Part shown: positions 17,337 to 25,657 of the stretch, piece by piece | Position numbering within the stretch: position 1 is the stretch's first letter | How the letters are laid out: every line of letters starts with the position of its first letter | Origin: Myxococcales bacterium | Lineage (GTDB): Bacteria; Myxococcota_A; Polyangia; Palsa-1104 | Direction: 5' to 3' | Assembly: GCA_003170275.1 (NCBI GenBank) | Contig: PNAM01000117.1 | Location: forward strand, 64,859 to 128,858 | DNA length: 64,000 bases | Notes under the pieces: generated by a model | What the model was told of the DNA's origin: nothing | What the model saw: the letters and a program-made list of their open reading frames with translations, nothing else | Databases searched by the model: none | Made by a program: the position numbers and the translations under genes

Positions 17337-17603
17337 CTACTTGCGGAGGGACTTGGCGTCGTCGAGGATGCCGCGCCTGCGGGTCTCCTTGAGATACTCC
17401 TCGACCGAGTCGTTGACGCTCTCGTTGAAGTTCACCTTGGCGTCGGCGATCTCGCGCAACGCGGTGACGGCCGGCTTGTTGTCGCAGGCGACCAGCGGCT
17501 TGGAGCCCTTGGCCAGCTGGCGCGCGCGCTCGGCGGCCAGGATGGTGAGCGCAAAGCGGTTGTGCACGTGCTCGAGGCAATCTTCGACGGTGACGCGAGC
17601 CAA
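17337..17603 (-). CDS. rpoZ: RNA polymerase omega subunit
   Basis: 88 residues with the omega hallmark ARVTVEDCLEHVHNRFALT and VTALREIADAKVNF. It stabilises beta' and assists RNA polymerase assembly. The start is a TTG at 17603: a perfect AGGAGG lies at 17611-17616, 7 nt upstream, and family members begin with MARVTVEDC. An upstream ATG at 17630 lies inside the promoter's -10 region. Transcription probably starts near 17622 from the TTGACA/TAGGAT promoter. It is the first gene of a run leading directly into the chemosensory cluster. Confidence 0.95.
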   Translation of the reverse strand: MARVTVEDCLEHVHNRFALTILAAERARQLAKGSKPLVACDNKPAVTALREIADAKVNFNESVNDSVEEYLKETRRRGILDDAKSLRK

Positions 17604-17628
17604 GTTGGGACCTCCTGGGGAACGAGAC

Positions 17629-17656
17629 ATCCTAGTGGTATCCGGGCCTGTGTCAA
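17629..17656 (-). promoter_or_regulatory. Sigma-70-type promoter of rpoZ
   Basis: On the minus strand a perfect -35 TTGACA (17656-17651) is followed by 16 nt and a -10 TAGGAT (17634-17629). The predicted start near 17622 gives a ~19-nt leader containing the AGGAGG ribosome site. It could also drive the downstream chemosensory genes. Confidence 0.65.
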
Positions 17657-17668
17657 GGCCGTTTCGCC

Positions 17669-17697
17669 TTGAATTAGACCGGCCTAGGTCGTATTGT
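17669..17697 (+). promoter_or_regulatory. Promoter of the UPF0158 gene
   Basis: TTGAAT (17669-17674), 17 nt, then TATTGT (17692-17697), ending 37 nt before the ATG at 17735. It is divergent from the rpoZ promoter with only 12 bp between the -35 boxes. GACC-N6-GGTC in the spacer is a possible operator. Confidence 0.5.
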
Positions 17698-17734
17698 AAG
17701 TTGAGCGAATTTCTTCAGTGGAGCGGCAGAACCC

Positions 17735-18394
17735 ATGCGCGCAGTAGCCATCAACTGGACCGACCTGGAGACGGCCTTCGAGCGCAACGCGCCGGACACC
17801 GAGAGCTTCCTCGACCTGCGGTCGGGCGAAGTGGTCACCGTCGCCCAGGGCGCCATCGACTACGCCGAGACCCGGGCCAAGGTACAGGCGGGCGGCGACG
17901 GGTTCTTGCGGGTCGAGCCGGCCGCCAGCCGCGAGCAGTACAAGTGGATGGAGCGCTTCGTGGTCGGTGTCACCGACGAGGCGCTGCACGAGCGCCTGGT
18001 GATCGCCATCGACGGCAAGGGCGCCTTCCGCCGCTTCAAGGACGTGCTGCTCAACTACCCCACCGAGCGCGAGCGCTGGTTCACCTATCGCGGCGATCTG
18101 CTCCACTGGAACATGCAGAAATGGTTGGAAAAAGAGCAGATCGAGCCCAAAGAGGCGGCGCCCTGGGGCGTGGCGCCGGAGCCGGCCGAGGACGAGGTGG
18201 TGCTCGAACGACCGCAGACCGCGACGGGCGAAGGCCCGGGCGAGATCCTGCGCCGGCAAGCCAAGGAGCTGATCGATCTCGTGCCGGCCGTCGAGCTGCC
18301 GGCGGCCATCGCCTTCCTCGACTTTCTTCGCGAACGGGGAGTCGGTGAATTAGGACGCGTCAAGGCGATGCCCGTGAAACGCACCGCCGCCTGA
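17735..18394 (+). CDS. UPF0158 family protein
   Basis: 219 residues. Residues 1-130 match the UPF0158 pattern: FLDLRSGEVVTV near the start, PAASREQYKWMERFV, then GKGAFRRFKDVLLNYPTERE and WFTYRGD. The family is widespread and has no proven function. An extra C-terminal segment (about 165-219) is helical (EILRRQAKELIDLVPAVELP, AIAFLDFLRERG) and may be a separate interaction module. It is transcribed alone from a divergent promoter, ending 19 bp before the transporter fusion gene. Confidence 0.85.
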   Translation: MRAVAINWTDLETAFERNAPDTESFLDLRSGEVVTVAQGAIDYAETRAKVQAGGDGFLRVEPAASREQYKWMERFVVGVTDEALHERLVIAIDGKGAFRRFKDVLLNYPTERERWFTYRGDLLHWNMQKWLEKEQIEPKEAAPWGVAPEPAEDEVVLERPQTATGEGPGEILRRQAKELIDLVPAVELPAAIAFLDFLRERGVGELGRVKAMPVKRTAA

Positions 18395-18413
18395 GGTAGT
18401 CCCGGGGGGGCTC

Positions 18414-21400
18414 ATGGAACCGAGGAGCCCCTCTCGAGCGCTGGGGCCGCTGGCGGCGCTGGTGATCTTCAACGTCGTCCTGTCGAACTCCTATCAGGAC
18501 GCGCTGTACCTGTCGCTGCACGGGCGCGACAAGATCCCGACGGCGATGCTGTGGGGCAGCCTGCTCACCGCCGGCGTGACGCTCGGCCTCAACCAGATCA
18601 TGCGGCGCCGCTCGCCGCCGCACATCCTGAAGGCGATCCTCGCAGGGCTGGGCGTGGCGACCTTCGGGCTGGCGATCTGGAACGTCAGCCCGACCGGCTG
18701 GTCGACCTTCTGGCTGTTCCTGCTCTCGGAGCTGGCCTCGACGCTGGGCGCCGCTGCGGCGTGGAGCTACTTCCAGGCGCCGCTCGACTCGGCGGGGCTG
18801 CGCACGCTCATGCCGCGGCTGGGCGCGTGGGCCGGGCTCGGCGGGTTGGCGGCCGGGTTGCTGATTCCGGCGGTGCTGCGCCGCCTGCCGCTGCCGCAGC
18901 TGCTGATCTGGGTGTCGGCGGCGGTGTGGCTGGTGGCGGTGTTTCTCGTCGACAGCACGCACGCACCGAAGTCGCGCCGCGCGCGCATGCGCGTGATGAC
19001 CAGCCGCGAGCTGGTGCAGTTTCCGCTGGCGCGCTGGATGGCGCTGGCGACCGGCGGCGCGATGTGGCTCGGGCTGGCGGTGCAGTACCAGACGCGCGTC
19101 GCGCTGCAGTCGACGCTGTCCTCGACGCAGATCGCGCAGACCATGGGCCTGCTCCTGGCGATCGCGTCGGTGGGCGGCATCGCCGTGCAGGCGTTCGTCA
19201 CCCGGCCGGTGCTCGAGCGCTGGGGCGTGAGCGTCGCGCTCGCAGTGCTGCCGATGATCGTGGCGGCGCTGCTCGGCATGTATCTGTGGATGCCGGTGCT
19301 GGCGCTGATCCTGGCGGCGCTGTTCGTCGACAAGACGCTGCGCCCGAACCTGCACCGGCCCGCCGAGTCGTGCCTGGTGGGCGCGCTGTCGCCCGAGGTG
19401 CGACCGCTCTTGATCATGACCATGGGCGGGGTCGTCGGACCGCTGCTCAAAGCGTTCGGCTCGATGCTGCTGTGCCTGGCGGTCGCGGTGCCGCGCGTGT
19501 GGGTGGTGGCGACCGGGCTGACCATCGCCCTCGGGCTGGTGGCCCTGTCCTCACGCTGGGGCAGCATCTACGCGCGCGCGCTGCAAAAGACGCTCGAAGA
19601 CGGCAGCGTGGGCTCGAGCTCGCACGGCGGCGAGCTGATCGCGCTCATCGACGGGCCGCGGCTCAAGCTGCTGCTCGAGGCGATCGACAACGGCTCGACG
19701 CGGTCGCGCGAGCTGGCGCTCGAGCTGTTGCGCCACCATCGCGTGGGCATGGTGCGGACCGCGATGCGCGCGCGGCTGGCCAACCCGTCGGAGAACGTGC
19801 GCATCGCCGCGCTGAAGTGGTTCGCCGCCGAGCCGTCGGCCGAGCTCGAGGCGCACGCGATCGCCCGCTGGAGCGCGCCGGACGCGAGCGAGGCCGAGCG
19901 CATCGCGCTGCTCGAGGCCACGCGTGTGCCCGAGGCGCTGCTCGGCCCCGAGCTTCAGCGCTGGCTGTCGGTGGCCGAGCTCGATCTGCGGCGCGGCGTG
20001 CTGCGCGCGCTGTTGCGGGCGTCGACGGTGCCGCTGCGCGCGTCGGCGCGGCAGGCGGTCGAGGCGCTGCTCGAGTCGCGCGTGCCGGCCGAGCGCTCGG
20101 CGGGGCTCGAGCTGGTGCGCGAGCTGGCCGATCCGTACTTCTTGCACCTGGTGCACGATCGGCTGCTCGATCCGTCGCCGCAGGTGCGGCGCGAGGCGCT
20201 CGGCTGCTTGACGCTGCTCGACGGGGCGGGCGCGATCGCGCCGCTGTTCGACGCGCTCAAGGAGCCGTTCCTCGCGCCCGCCGGCGTGCGCGGCCTGGTC
20301 TCGCTCGGCCCGGCGATGGTCGACGTGATCCTCGCGCACCTGAAGAGCCGCGAGGCCGTGCCGCACGGCTCGCCGCAGCGGCTGTACCTCTTGCGCGCGC
20401 TCGGGCTGATCCCGTCGCACAAGGGCGTGCCGGCGCTGTTCGCGCACCTCGATGCGGGGGAGCGCCCCGAGCAGCTCGAGGCGGTCAAGTCGCTGCGCAA
20501 CCTGAGCCGGCTCGATCCGACCACGCCGATCGATTCGGCGCGGCTGCACGCGTACGTGCTCGGCCAGCTGCGCTGGGGGCTGCAGCTCCTGATGGCGCGC
20601 GATCAGCTGTCGGTCATCCTGCCCGCGCAGAGCCTGGTGATGCGCGAGCTGCACGCGCAGGTGGCCGGCACACAGGATCGCGTGTCGCGCGCGCTCGCGC
20701 TGCTGGCGCCGCCCGGCACCATGGTGCGCATCTTCTATTCGCTCAAGGCGCCCTCGTCGCAGCACCGCGATCAGGCGCGCGAGCTGTTGCGCTCGCTGCT
20801 CGGCGCCGGGCCGCTGTTGGCCGGCACGCTCAAGCTGCTCGACGACAAGAGCCTGTGGCCCGCCGAGGCCTACCGTGCGCCGCTCGACGTCAAGGTGCTC
20901 ACCAACTACAACAATGCCTTTCAGTGGCTGGCCGCGACCCACGAGCCGTGGATCGTCTCCGCGCTGCGCCACGATCCCTCGTTTCCCGCGCTGTCAGGGC
21001 TCACCGCCAAGGAGGATCCGATGCAAGCCGCGATCGACACGATCTTGTTCCTGAAGGACGTCGCGCTGTTCGAGGCGCTGTCGAACCAACAGCTGGTCGA
21101 GGTCGCGCGGTTGGCGGAGAAGATCGATCTGCCGGCCGGCCACGTGCTGTTTCGCGAGGGAGACCCGGTCGACTATCTGTACCTGGTGCGCAAGGGCAAG
21201 CTGCGCGTGATCTCCGGCGGCGCCGAGATCGCACGGCTCGGCCCGGGCGAGCCGGTCGGCGAGATGGCGGTGCTGGCCGGCACCGATCGCTACGCCACCG
21301 TCGAGACCGCCGATCCGTCGACGCTGCTGCTGTTCGACGCCGACGACTTCATCGCGCTGCTCGAGACCTACCCCGAGATCGGCCGCGGCCTGTTGCGCGC

Positions 21401-21488
21401 GCTCGTCAAGCGGTTGGCGCAATCGCGACCGCAGCCCACGTTGCCGGGCGTCGTCCGACCCAAGGCGACCGTCCACGGCATGGTGTGA
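18414..21488 (+). CDS. Membrane transporter-like protein fused to HEAT repeats and a cyclic-nucleotide-binding domain
   Basis: 1024 residues. Residues ~15-405 have about 10-12 hydrophobic helices in a layout like MFS or nucleotide (NTT-type) transporters (LGPLAALVIFNVVLSNSY; GLGGLAAGLLIPAVL). Residues ~420-830 are alpha-helical HEAT-like repeats (LELLRHHRVGMVRTAMRARL; RREALGCLTLLDGAGAIAPL). Residues ~880-1005 are a cNMP-binding domain (GHVLFREGDPVDYLYLVRKG; GPGEPVGEMAVLAGTDRYAT). The phosphate-binding-cassette equivalent GEMAVLAGTDRYAT lacks the strict R-S/T-A pattern, so ligand binding is uncertain. Transport substrate unknown. It converges on the DUF429 gene with 10 bp between. Confidence 0.87.
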   Translation: MEPRSPSRALGPLAALVIFNVVLSNSYQDALYLSLHGRDKIPTAMLWGSLLTAGVTLGLNQIMRRRSPPHILKAILAGLGVATFGLAIWNVSPTGWSTFWLFLLSELASTLGAAAAWSYFQAPLDSAGLRTLMPRLGAWAGLGGLAAGLLIPAVLRRLPLPQLLIWVSAAVWLVAVFLVDSTHAPKSRRARMRVMTSRELVQFPLARWMALATGGAMWLGLAVQYQTRVALQSTLSSTQIAQTMGLLLAIASVGGIAVQAFVTRPVLERWGVSVALAVLPMIVAALLGMYLWMPVLALILAALFVDKTLRPNLHRPAESCLVGALSPEVRPLLIMTMGGVVGPLLKAFGSMLLCLAVAVPRVWVVATGLTIALGLVALSSRWGSIYARALQKTLEDGSVGSSSHGGELIALIDGPRLKLLLEAIDNGSTRSRELALELLRHHRVGMVRTAMRARLANPSENVRIAALKWFAAEPSAELEAHAIARWSAPDASEAERIALLEATRVPEALLGPELQRWLSVAELDLRRGVLRALLRASTVPLRASARQAVEALLESRVPAERSAGLELVRELADPYFLHLVHDRLLDPSPQVRREALGCLTLLDGAGAIAPLFDALKEPFLAPAGVRGLVSLGPAMVDVILAHLKSREAVPHGSPQRLYLLRALGLIPSHKGVPALFAHLDAGERPEQLEAVKSLRNLSRLDPTTPIDSARLHAYVLGQLRWGLQLLMARDQLSVILPAQSLVMRELHAQVAGTQDRVSRALALLAPPGTMVRIFYSLKAPSSQHRDQARELLRSLLGAGPLLAGTLKLLDDKSLWPAEAYRAPLDVKVLTNYNNAFQWLAATHEPWIVSALRHDPSFPALSGLTAKEDPMQAAIDTILFLKDVALFEALSNQQLVEVARLAEKIDLPAGHVLFREGDPVDYLYLVRKGKLRVISGGAEIARLGPGEPVGEMAVLAGTDRYATVETADPSTLLLFDADDFIALLETYPEIGRGLLRALVKRLAQSRPQPTLPGVVRPKATVHGMV

Positions 21489-21498
21489 CCCGGGCGCG

Positions 21499-22293
21499 CT
21501 AGCTTGCGCTCTTGCGCGGGAACCAGATCCAGCCGTCGTCCTTGACCACGTCGCTGACCGGGGTCACGCACTCGCCGCGCGCCCACAGATACGCCGTGTA
21601 CGCGCAGATGATCGCGTCGAACTTGTGATCGTTCGCCAAGCCGTCTTCGCGCCACGCGCCGGGCGCGAAGGTCAGATCGCCGAGTCCGTTGAAGATGTCT
21701 AGCCGCGTGCGCGGCGACTCCGCCGAGCGCTTGTATTTCCCCGCGACGCGCGGCGTGAACAGCTGCGTGATGGTGGCCTTGGGATAGACCTCAATCAGGT
21801 TCTCGTTCAGCCGGTGCGTCGTGCCGAGCGCGCGGGTCAGGTACGCGCCGCGCGCCGCCAGCGGCCCCATCCCCTGGCCGAGCGTCTCGCGCGGCAGGAT
21901 CTGGTGGTCCTCGTGCAGGATCACCTCGCTGGCGCGCTGCGTGTAAGGCGTGTATTTCGGCTTCTTGCCGGCCACACGCGCGCCATTTTCACGCTCGCGG
22001 AACCAGGTCACGATCGGGACCTCGCACGACTCGTGTGTCGGGCACACCGGCTCGACGCAGCGCACACAGCTCGGCATGGTCAACGGCGCGTCGATCGCGA
22101 CCACCGCGCCGTCGGCGTACTGGCGCAGATAGGCGATCAGCCGGTCGTCGTACCAGGGCGCCTCCCGCCCGGTTCCGTAGTCGACGACGCGCACGCCGTC
22201 CTCGTTACCGAGCTCGAGGCGGGCCACCGCGGTGTTCTTGCCCTTGCCGCCGCCCAGATCGACCCCGATGAAGGTGCGCGCGCCCGCGGTCAT
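21499..22293 (-). CDS. DUF429 family protein (predicted RNase H-like fold)
   Basis: 264 residues. The start FIGVDLGGGKGKNTAVA and VVAIDAPLTMP show the two acidic strands of the RNase H-like fold typical of DUF429. Four cysteines (CVRCVEPVCPTHESC) form a possible metal site. C-terminal NDHKFDAIICAYTAYLWARG is conserved in this family. Biochemical activity is unproven. ATG 22293 overlaps the stop of panD by 4 bp (ATGA), so the two are translationally coupled and share an operon. Confidence 0.85.
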   Translation of the reverse strand: MTAGARTFIGVDLGGGKGKNTAVARLELGNEDGVRVVDYGTGREAPWYDDRLIAYLRQYADGAVVAIDAPLTMPSCVRCVEPVCPTHESCEVPIVTWFRERENGARVAGKKPKYTPYTQRASEVILHEDHQILPRETLGQGMGPLAARGAYLTRALGTTHRLNENLIEVYPKATITQLFTPRVAGKYKRSAESPRTRLDIFNGLGDLTFAPGAWREDGLANDHKFDAIICAYTAYLWARGECVTPVSDVVKDDGWIWFPRKSAS

Positions 22294-22676
22294 CGGCGGT
22301 GTGGTCCCGGGACCTCGTCGACCCCCGACAGCTTGATGCGATTCTTCTCGTCGACCAGCACTACCTTCGGACGGAGGGTGCGCGCCTCGGCCTCTTCGAA
22401 ATCGGCGAAGGTGGCGATGATCACCAGGTCGCCCGGCTTCATTAGATGGGCGGCCGCCCCGTTGATACACACCACGCCCGAGCCCGCCTCTCCGCGCATC
22501 GCGTAGGTCTCGAGTCGCGTGCCGCGCGTGACGTTCCACACGTGCACCTGCTCGAACGGCTGGATGTCGGAGGCCTCCAGCAAGTTGGCGTCGATCGTCA
22601 CCGAGCCCTCGTAGTCGAGGTCGGCCTGGGTCACCGTCGCGCGGTGAATCTTCGATTTGAACAGCCTGCGACGCAC
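22290..22676 (-). CDS. panD: Aspartate 1-decarboxylase proenzyme
   Basis: 128 residues, the normal length. It makes beta-alanine from L-aspartate for pantothenate/CoA synthesis. The self-cleavage site is Gly24-Ser25 in DYEGSVTID, where Ser25 becomes the pyruvoyl group. Other family motifs are FKSKIHRATVT, VWNVTRGTRLETYA and INGAAAHLMKPGDLVII. The start is a GTG at 22676 giving RRRLFKSKIHRA. It is followed with a 4-bp overlap by DUF429, an unusual partner; no panB or panC is nearby. Confidence 0.95.
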   Translation of the reverse strand: MRRRLFKSKIHRATVTQADLDYEGSVTIDANLLEASDIQPFEQVHVWNVTRGTRLETYAMRGEAGSGVVCINGAAAHLMKPGDLVIIATFADFEEAEARTLRPKVVLVDEKNRIKLSGVDEVPGPHRR

Positions 22677-22715
22677 CCTTCATAGGTAGCACGAAGACCC
22701 GCCATTTGCTCACGG

Positions 22716-23714
22716 TCAGCCGGGCGGTTCGGCGGTCAGGCTGGTCCCCACCTTCAGCATCGAGACGGTGCCGAGCGCGACGAAGCTGACCACGCCGATC
22801 GCGTGCGTGACGATGGCGAACGCGGCCGCTTGCGCCGGCGCCGCGCCCAGCGACGGCAACAGCCAGGTGACCGCCGCGTGGTACACGCCCACCGACGACG
22901 GCGCCGACGGGATCGCGATCGCGAACAGCACGGTCGCGACCAACACCAGCGCGGTGCCGGTGGGCAGGCCGCCCAGGTTGAACGCGTACAGCGCGCAGCC
23001 GTAGCACGCCGCCACCACCACCGGCGCGCTGAGCGTCGCCAGCGCCGCCTCGAGCAGCCGGCGGCCCGACGAGAGCGCCGACAAGCCTTCGGTGAAGCCG
23101 GACATCGCGCGGCCGAGCGACGGGCGCAAGCCGTGCGCCCAGCGCGACACCGCCTCGCGCCGCCGATACAGCAGGGCCAGCGAGATCACCAGCGTCACGC
23201 CCACGCCGATGCCGATCTCGGCGGCCAGGCGCAGGTGACGCGAGGCGCCCACGTCGAGCAGCAGCGCCGGCACGCAGGTGACCAGGATCAGCGCGACCAG
23301 ATCGAGCACGCGGCTGAACACCACCGCGCCCGCCGCCTGCGACGGCGCCACGTCGTCGGCCTTGGCCAGCGCGACCACGCGCGCGGCCTCGCCCATGCGC
23401 GCGGGCAGGACGTTCTGCGCCAGCATGCTGATCGCCTGCGCGTGGTAGGTCGCCAGCAGCGACGGCTCCGACCCATCGCGGCGGCGCACCAGCGCGCGAA
23501 GCTGCAGCGCGCGCGGCAACAGCGACGCCACGTTGAGCACGGCGAACGCCACGAGCCAGCCCAGCCGCGCGCTCGCCAGCGCGGCCTTCAGGTCGACCGA
23601 GTGGACGCGCGGCTCGAGCCGCAACCCGCCTTCGAGGTGCACGTGCGCGAACGCGAGCACCAGCGCCACCGCGCTCACCAACAGCCCGCCGCCCGCGAGG
23701 AGCGCGCGCTTCAA
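22716..23714 (-). CDS. Flippase-like / lysylphosphatidylglycerol synthase TM-domain family protein
   Basis: 332 residues with about eight membrane helices. The family signature region is present: LPRALQLRALVRRRDG, then SMLAQNVLPARMGEAARVVA and AIPSAPSSVGVYHAAVTWLL (PSSxGxYxxA). Known members are integral inner-membrane proteins related to the flippase half of MprF and to archaeal AglD. No lysyl-transfer domain is attached. Probable role: lipid or lipid-linked precursor movement. It is 40 bp upstream of panD on the same strand and divergent from the hydrolase at 23750. Confidence 0.85.
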   Translation of the reverse strand: MKRALLAGGGLLVSAVALVLAFAHVHLEGGLRLEPRVHSVDLKAALASARLGWLVAFAVLNVASLLPRALQLRALVRRRDGSEPSLLATYHAQAISMLAQNVLPARMGEAARVVALAKADDVAPSQAAGAVVFSRVLDLVALILVTCVPALLLDVGASRHLRLAAEIGIGVGVTLVISLALLYRRREAVSRWAHGLRPSLGRAMSGFTEGLSALSSGRRLLEAALATLSAPVVVAACYGCALYAFNLGGLPTGTALVLVATVLFAIAIPSAPSSVGVYHAAVTWLLPSLGAAPAQAAAFAIVTHAIGVVSFVALGTVSMLKVGTSLTAEPPG

Positions 23715-23749
23715 GTGGGACCCGGAGTAGTGCTAGGCTGGCCGGACTC

Positions 23750-24601
23750 ATGGCGAACACCGAGCGCGACGGCGTTTCCTTGTACTACGAGCAGCATGGC
23801 GAGACCGGCGAGCCGGTGTTGCTGGTGATGGGCCTCGGCGGGGACCTGCACTTCTGGGAGTTCCAGACGCCGGTGTTCGCCGCGCGCCATCGCGTGGTGG
23901 TGTACGACAACCGCGGCGTAGGGCGCTCGGGCAAGCCGAAGGGCGCGTACACCATCGCGATGATGGCCGACGACGCGGTCGCGGTGCTCGACTCGGCGGG
24001 GATCCGTCGCGCGCACGTGGTCGGCATCAGCATGGGCGGCATGATCGCGCAGGAGCTGGCCATCCGCTACCCGGCGCGCGTCGGTGCGTTGGTGCTGGCG
24101 GCGACCTACGCGCGCGCCGATGCCGATGCCCACAAGGTGGCGGAGGAGGGCGCCGCGCGCTCGGGCGTACAGTCGCCGCTGGTGATGATGCGCGGCGGCG
24201 GCGGAATGGACTTGAGCGGGGTCGACATCAAGCAGCTCTATCGTTTCATGATGGCGCTGATCCTCACGCCGGAGTTCATCGCGCGCGAGCGCGACTGGCT
24301 GCGCGCGCTGTTCCAGCGATGGAAGGACTCCGGCGCGACCATCGAGAACTTCATGTCGCAGGTCGCGGCGGTGCTCGATCACGACGCCACCGCCGGCCTG
24401 AGCGCGGTGCGCGCGCCGACGCTGGTGCTGACCGGCTCGGACGACCAGCTGGTGCCGCCGCGCCACTCGACGATGATCCACGAGCTGATCCCGCACTCGC
24501 AGCTGATCACGCTCGAAGGCGGCACGCATGGTTTCAACATCGAGATGAAAGATAGGTTCAACCAGGTCGTGCTCGACTTCCTGGCCGTGCACCCGCTCTG
24601 A
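23750..24601 (+). CDS. Alpha/beta-hydrolase fold protein
   Basis: 283 residues. The oxyanion region is LLVMGLGGDLHFWE, the nucleophile Ser is in GISMGG, the acid Asp is likely in LTGSDDQLVPP, and the base His is in EGGTHGFN. A helical cap lies around 130-215. General esterase/lipase or C-C hydrolase; substrate unknown. A TAGGCT hexamer 10 nt before the ATG suggests a very short leader. Its TGA stop directly abuts the TAA stop of the convergent SPFH gene with no spacer. Confidence 0.87.
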   Translation: MANTERDGVSLYYEQHGETGEPVLLVMGLGGDLHFWEFQTPVFAARHRVVVYDNRGVGRSGKPKGAYTIAMMADDAVAVLDSAGIRRAHVVGISMGGMIAQELAIRYPARVGALVLAATYARADADAHKVAEEGAARSGVQSPLVMMRGGGGMDLSGVDIKQLYRFMMALILTPEFIARERDWLRALFQRWKDSGATIENFMSQVAAVLDHDATAGLSAVRAPTLVLTGSDDQLVPPRHSTMIHELIPHSQLITLEGGTHGFNIEMKDRFNQVVLDFLAVHPL

Positions 24602-25657
24602 TTATTTGGCTTCGGTTGCCGCCGCTGCCGGCTCGGCCGGCTCGGCCGGAGCCGCCTCGTTGGCGATCGCCTGCTCGACCAGCTTGTTGATGTCGAGCTT
24701 GTTGATGCCCACGCCCGACTGCCCGCCCGGCACCAGGATGATCTGCTTGCCGTCGAGCGCCTCGGCGACGCGCAGCTTGACCATCGCGCGCCCGCCCGAG
24801 CCGCGGAGCGCCTCGTTGCGCTTCTGGATCGCCTTTGCCTTGGCCGCGCGCTCGGCGACGATCGCGTCCGAGTTCTGCTGCTGCTGGAAATACTCCGCGT
24901 CCGCCGCCAGCTTGGCCTGCGCCAGCTGACCGGTCGACTGCGCGATGTCCGAGGCCACCTTGCCGCGCGCGGTCTCGAGGTTGCGCAGCGCCTCCTGCGT
25001 GGCCGCCTCGCTCTCGGACTTGAGCTGCTGCGCGCGCTGCTCGGCCAGCTTGCGATCGTGGATCACCTTCTCGTACTCGGGCGCGAAGCGGTGCTCGTGC
25101 AGGATCACCTGCGAGATGATCACCCCGTGCGGCGCGAGCGCGTCGGTGAGCACCTTCTTGGCCTCTTCGGCCTTCTCGAAGCGCTTGTCGGAGTTGTAGA
25201 TCGACTCGGAGGTGAGCTCGTTGAGCACGTCGCGCACCAGCGTGCGCGCGATCGGCCGCACCAGCTTCTCCTTCACCTCCTGGGTCGAGATGCCGACGTT
25301 CTGCAACAGATCCGGCGCGCGCTTGGGATCGATCGTCCACGCCACCGTGACGTCCATCGAGATGTCGTTGCCGTCGGTGGTCTTGAAGCGCAGATCGTCG
25401 CGTTCGATGCGGTCGCCGCGCTTGACGTCGGCGATCATCTCCAGGTTCTGCACCTTGGTGTCGAAGGTGTAGAAGTCGCGGATGAACGGCGCGAAGAAGT
25501 TGGTCGAGCCCGGCGGGTACAGCTCCGACTGCACCCCCTTGGAGTTGCAGCCGAGCCCGATCTTGCACACCAGCACGCCGACCTCGGTCTCTCCCGTCGA
25601 GTGCGAGACGCAGCCTTGCAAGATCATACAAAAGATTACGATGTAATATCTTCGCAT
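24602..25657 (-). CDS. SPFH/band-7 domain lipoprotein
   Basis: 351 residues. It begins with a lipoprotein signal (YYIVIFCMILQGC, lipobox LQGC). An SPFH domain (about 40-210) follows with FKTTDGNDISMDVTVAWTID and VRPIARTLVRDVLNELTSES. A charged coiled coil (210-300: RKLAEQRAQQLKSESEAATQ) and an Ala/Glu-rich tail complete it. SPFH proteins oligomerise at membranes as scaffolds. Lipid attachment instead of a TM anchor would place this one outside the inner membrane. ATG 25657 shares one base with the stop of the upstream SPFH gene (TGATG). Confidence 0.87.
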   Translation of the reverse strand: MRRYYIVIFCMILQGCVSHSTGETEVGVLVCKIGLGCNSKGVQSELYPPGSTNFFAPFIRDFYTFDTKVQNLEMIADVKRGDRIERDDLRFKTTDGNDISMDVTVAWTIDPKRAPDLLQNVGISTQEVKEKLVRPIARTLVRDVLNELTSESIYNSDKRFEKAEEAKKVLTDALAPHGVIISQVILHEHRFAPEYEKVIHDRKLAEQRAQQLKSESEAATQEALRNLETARGKVASDIAQSTGQLAQAKLAADAEYFQQQQNSDAIVAERAAKAKAIQKRNEALRGSGGRAMVKLRVAEALDGKQIILVPGGQSGVGINKLDINKLVEQAIANEAAPAEPAEPAAAATEAK

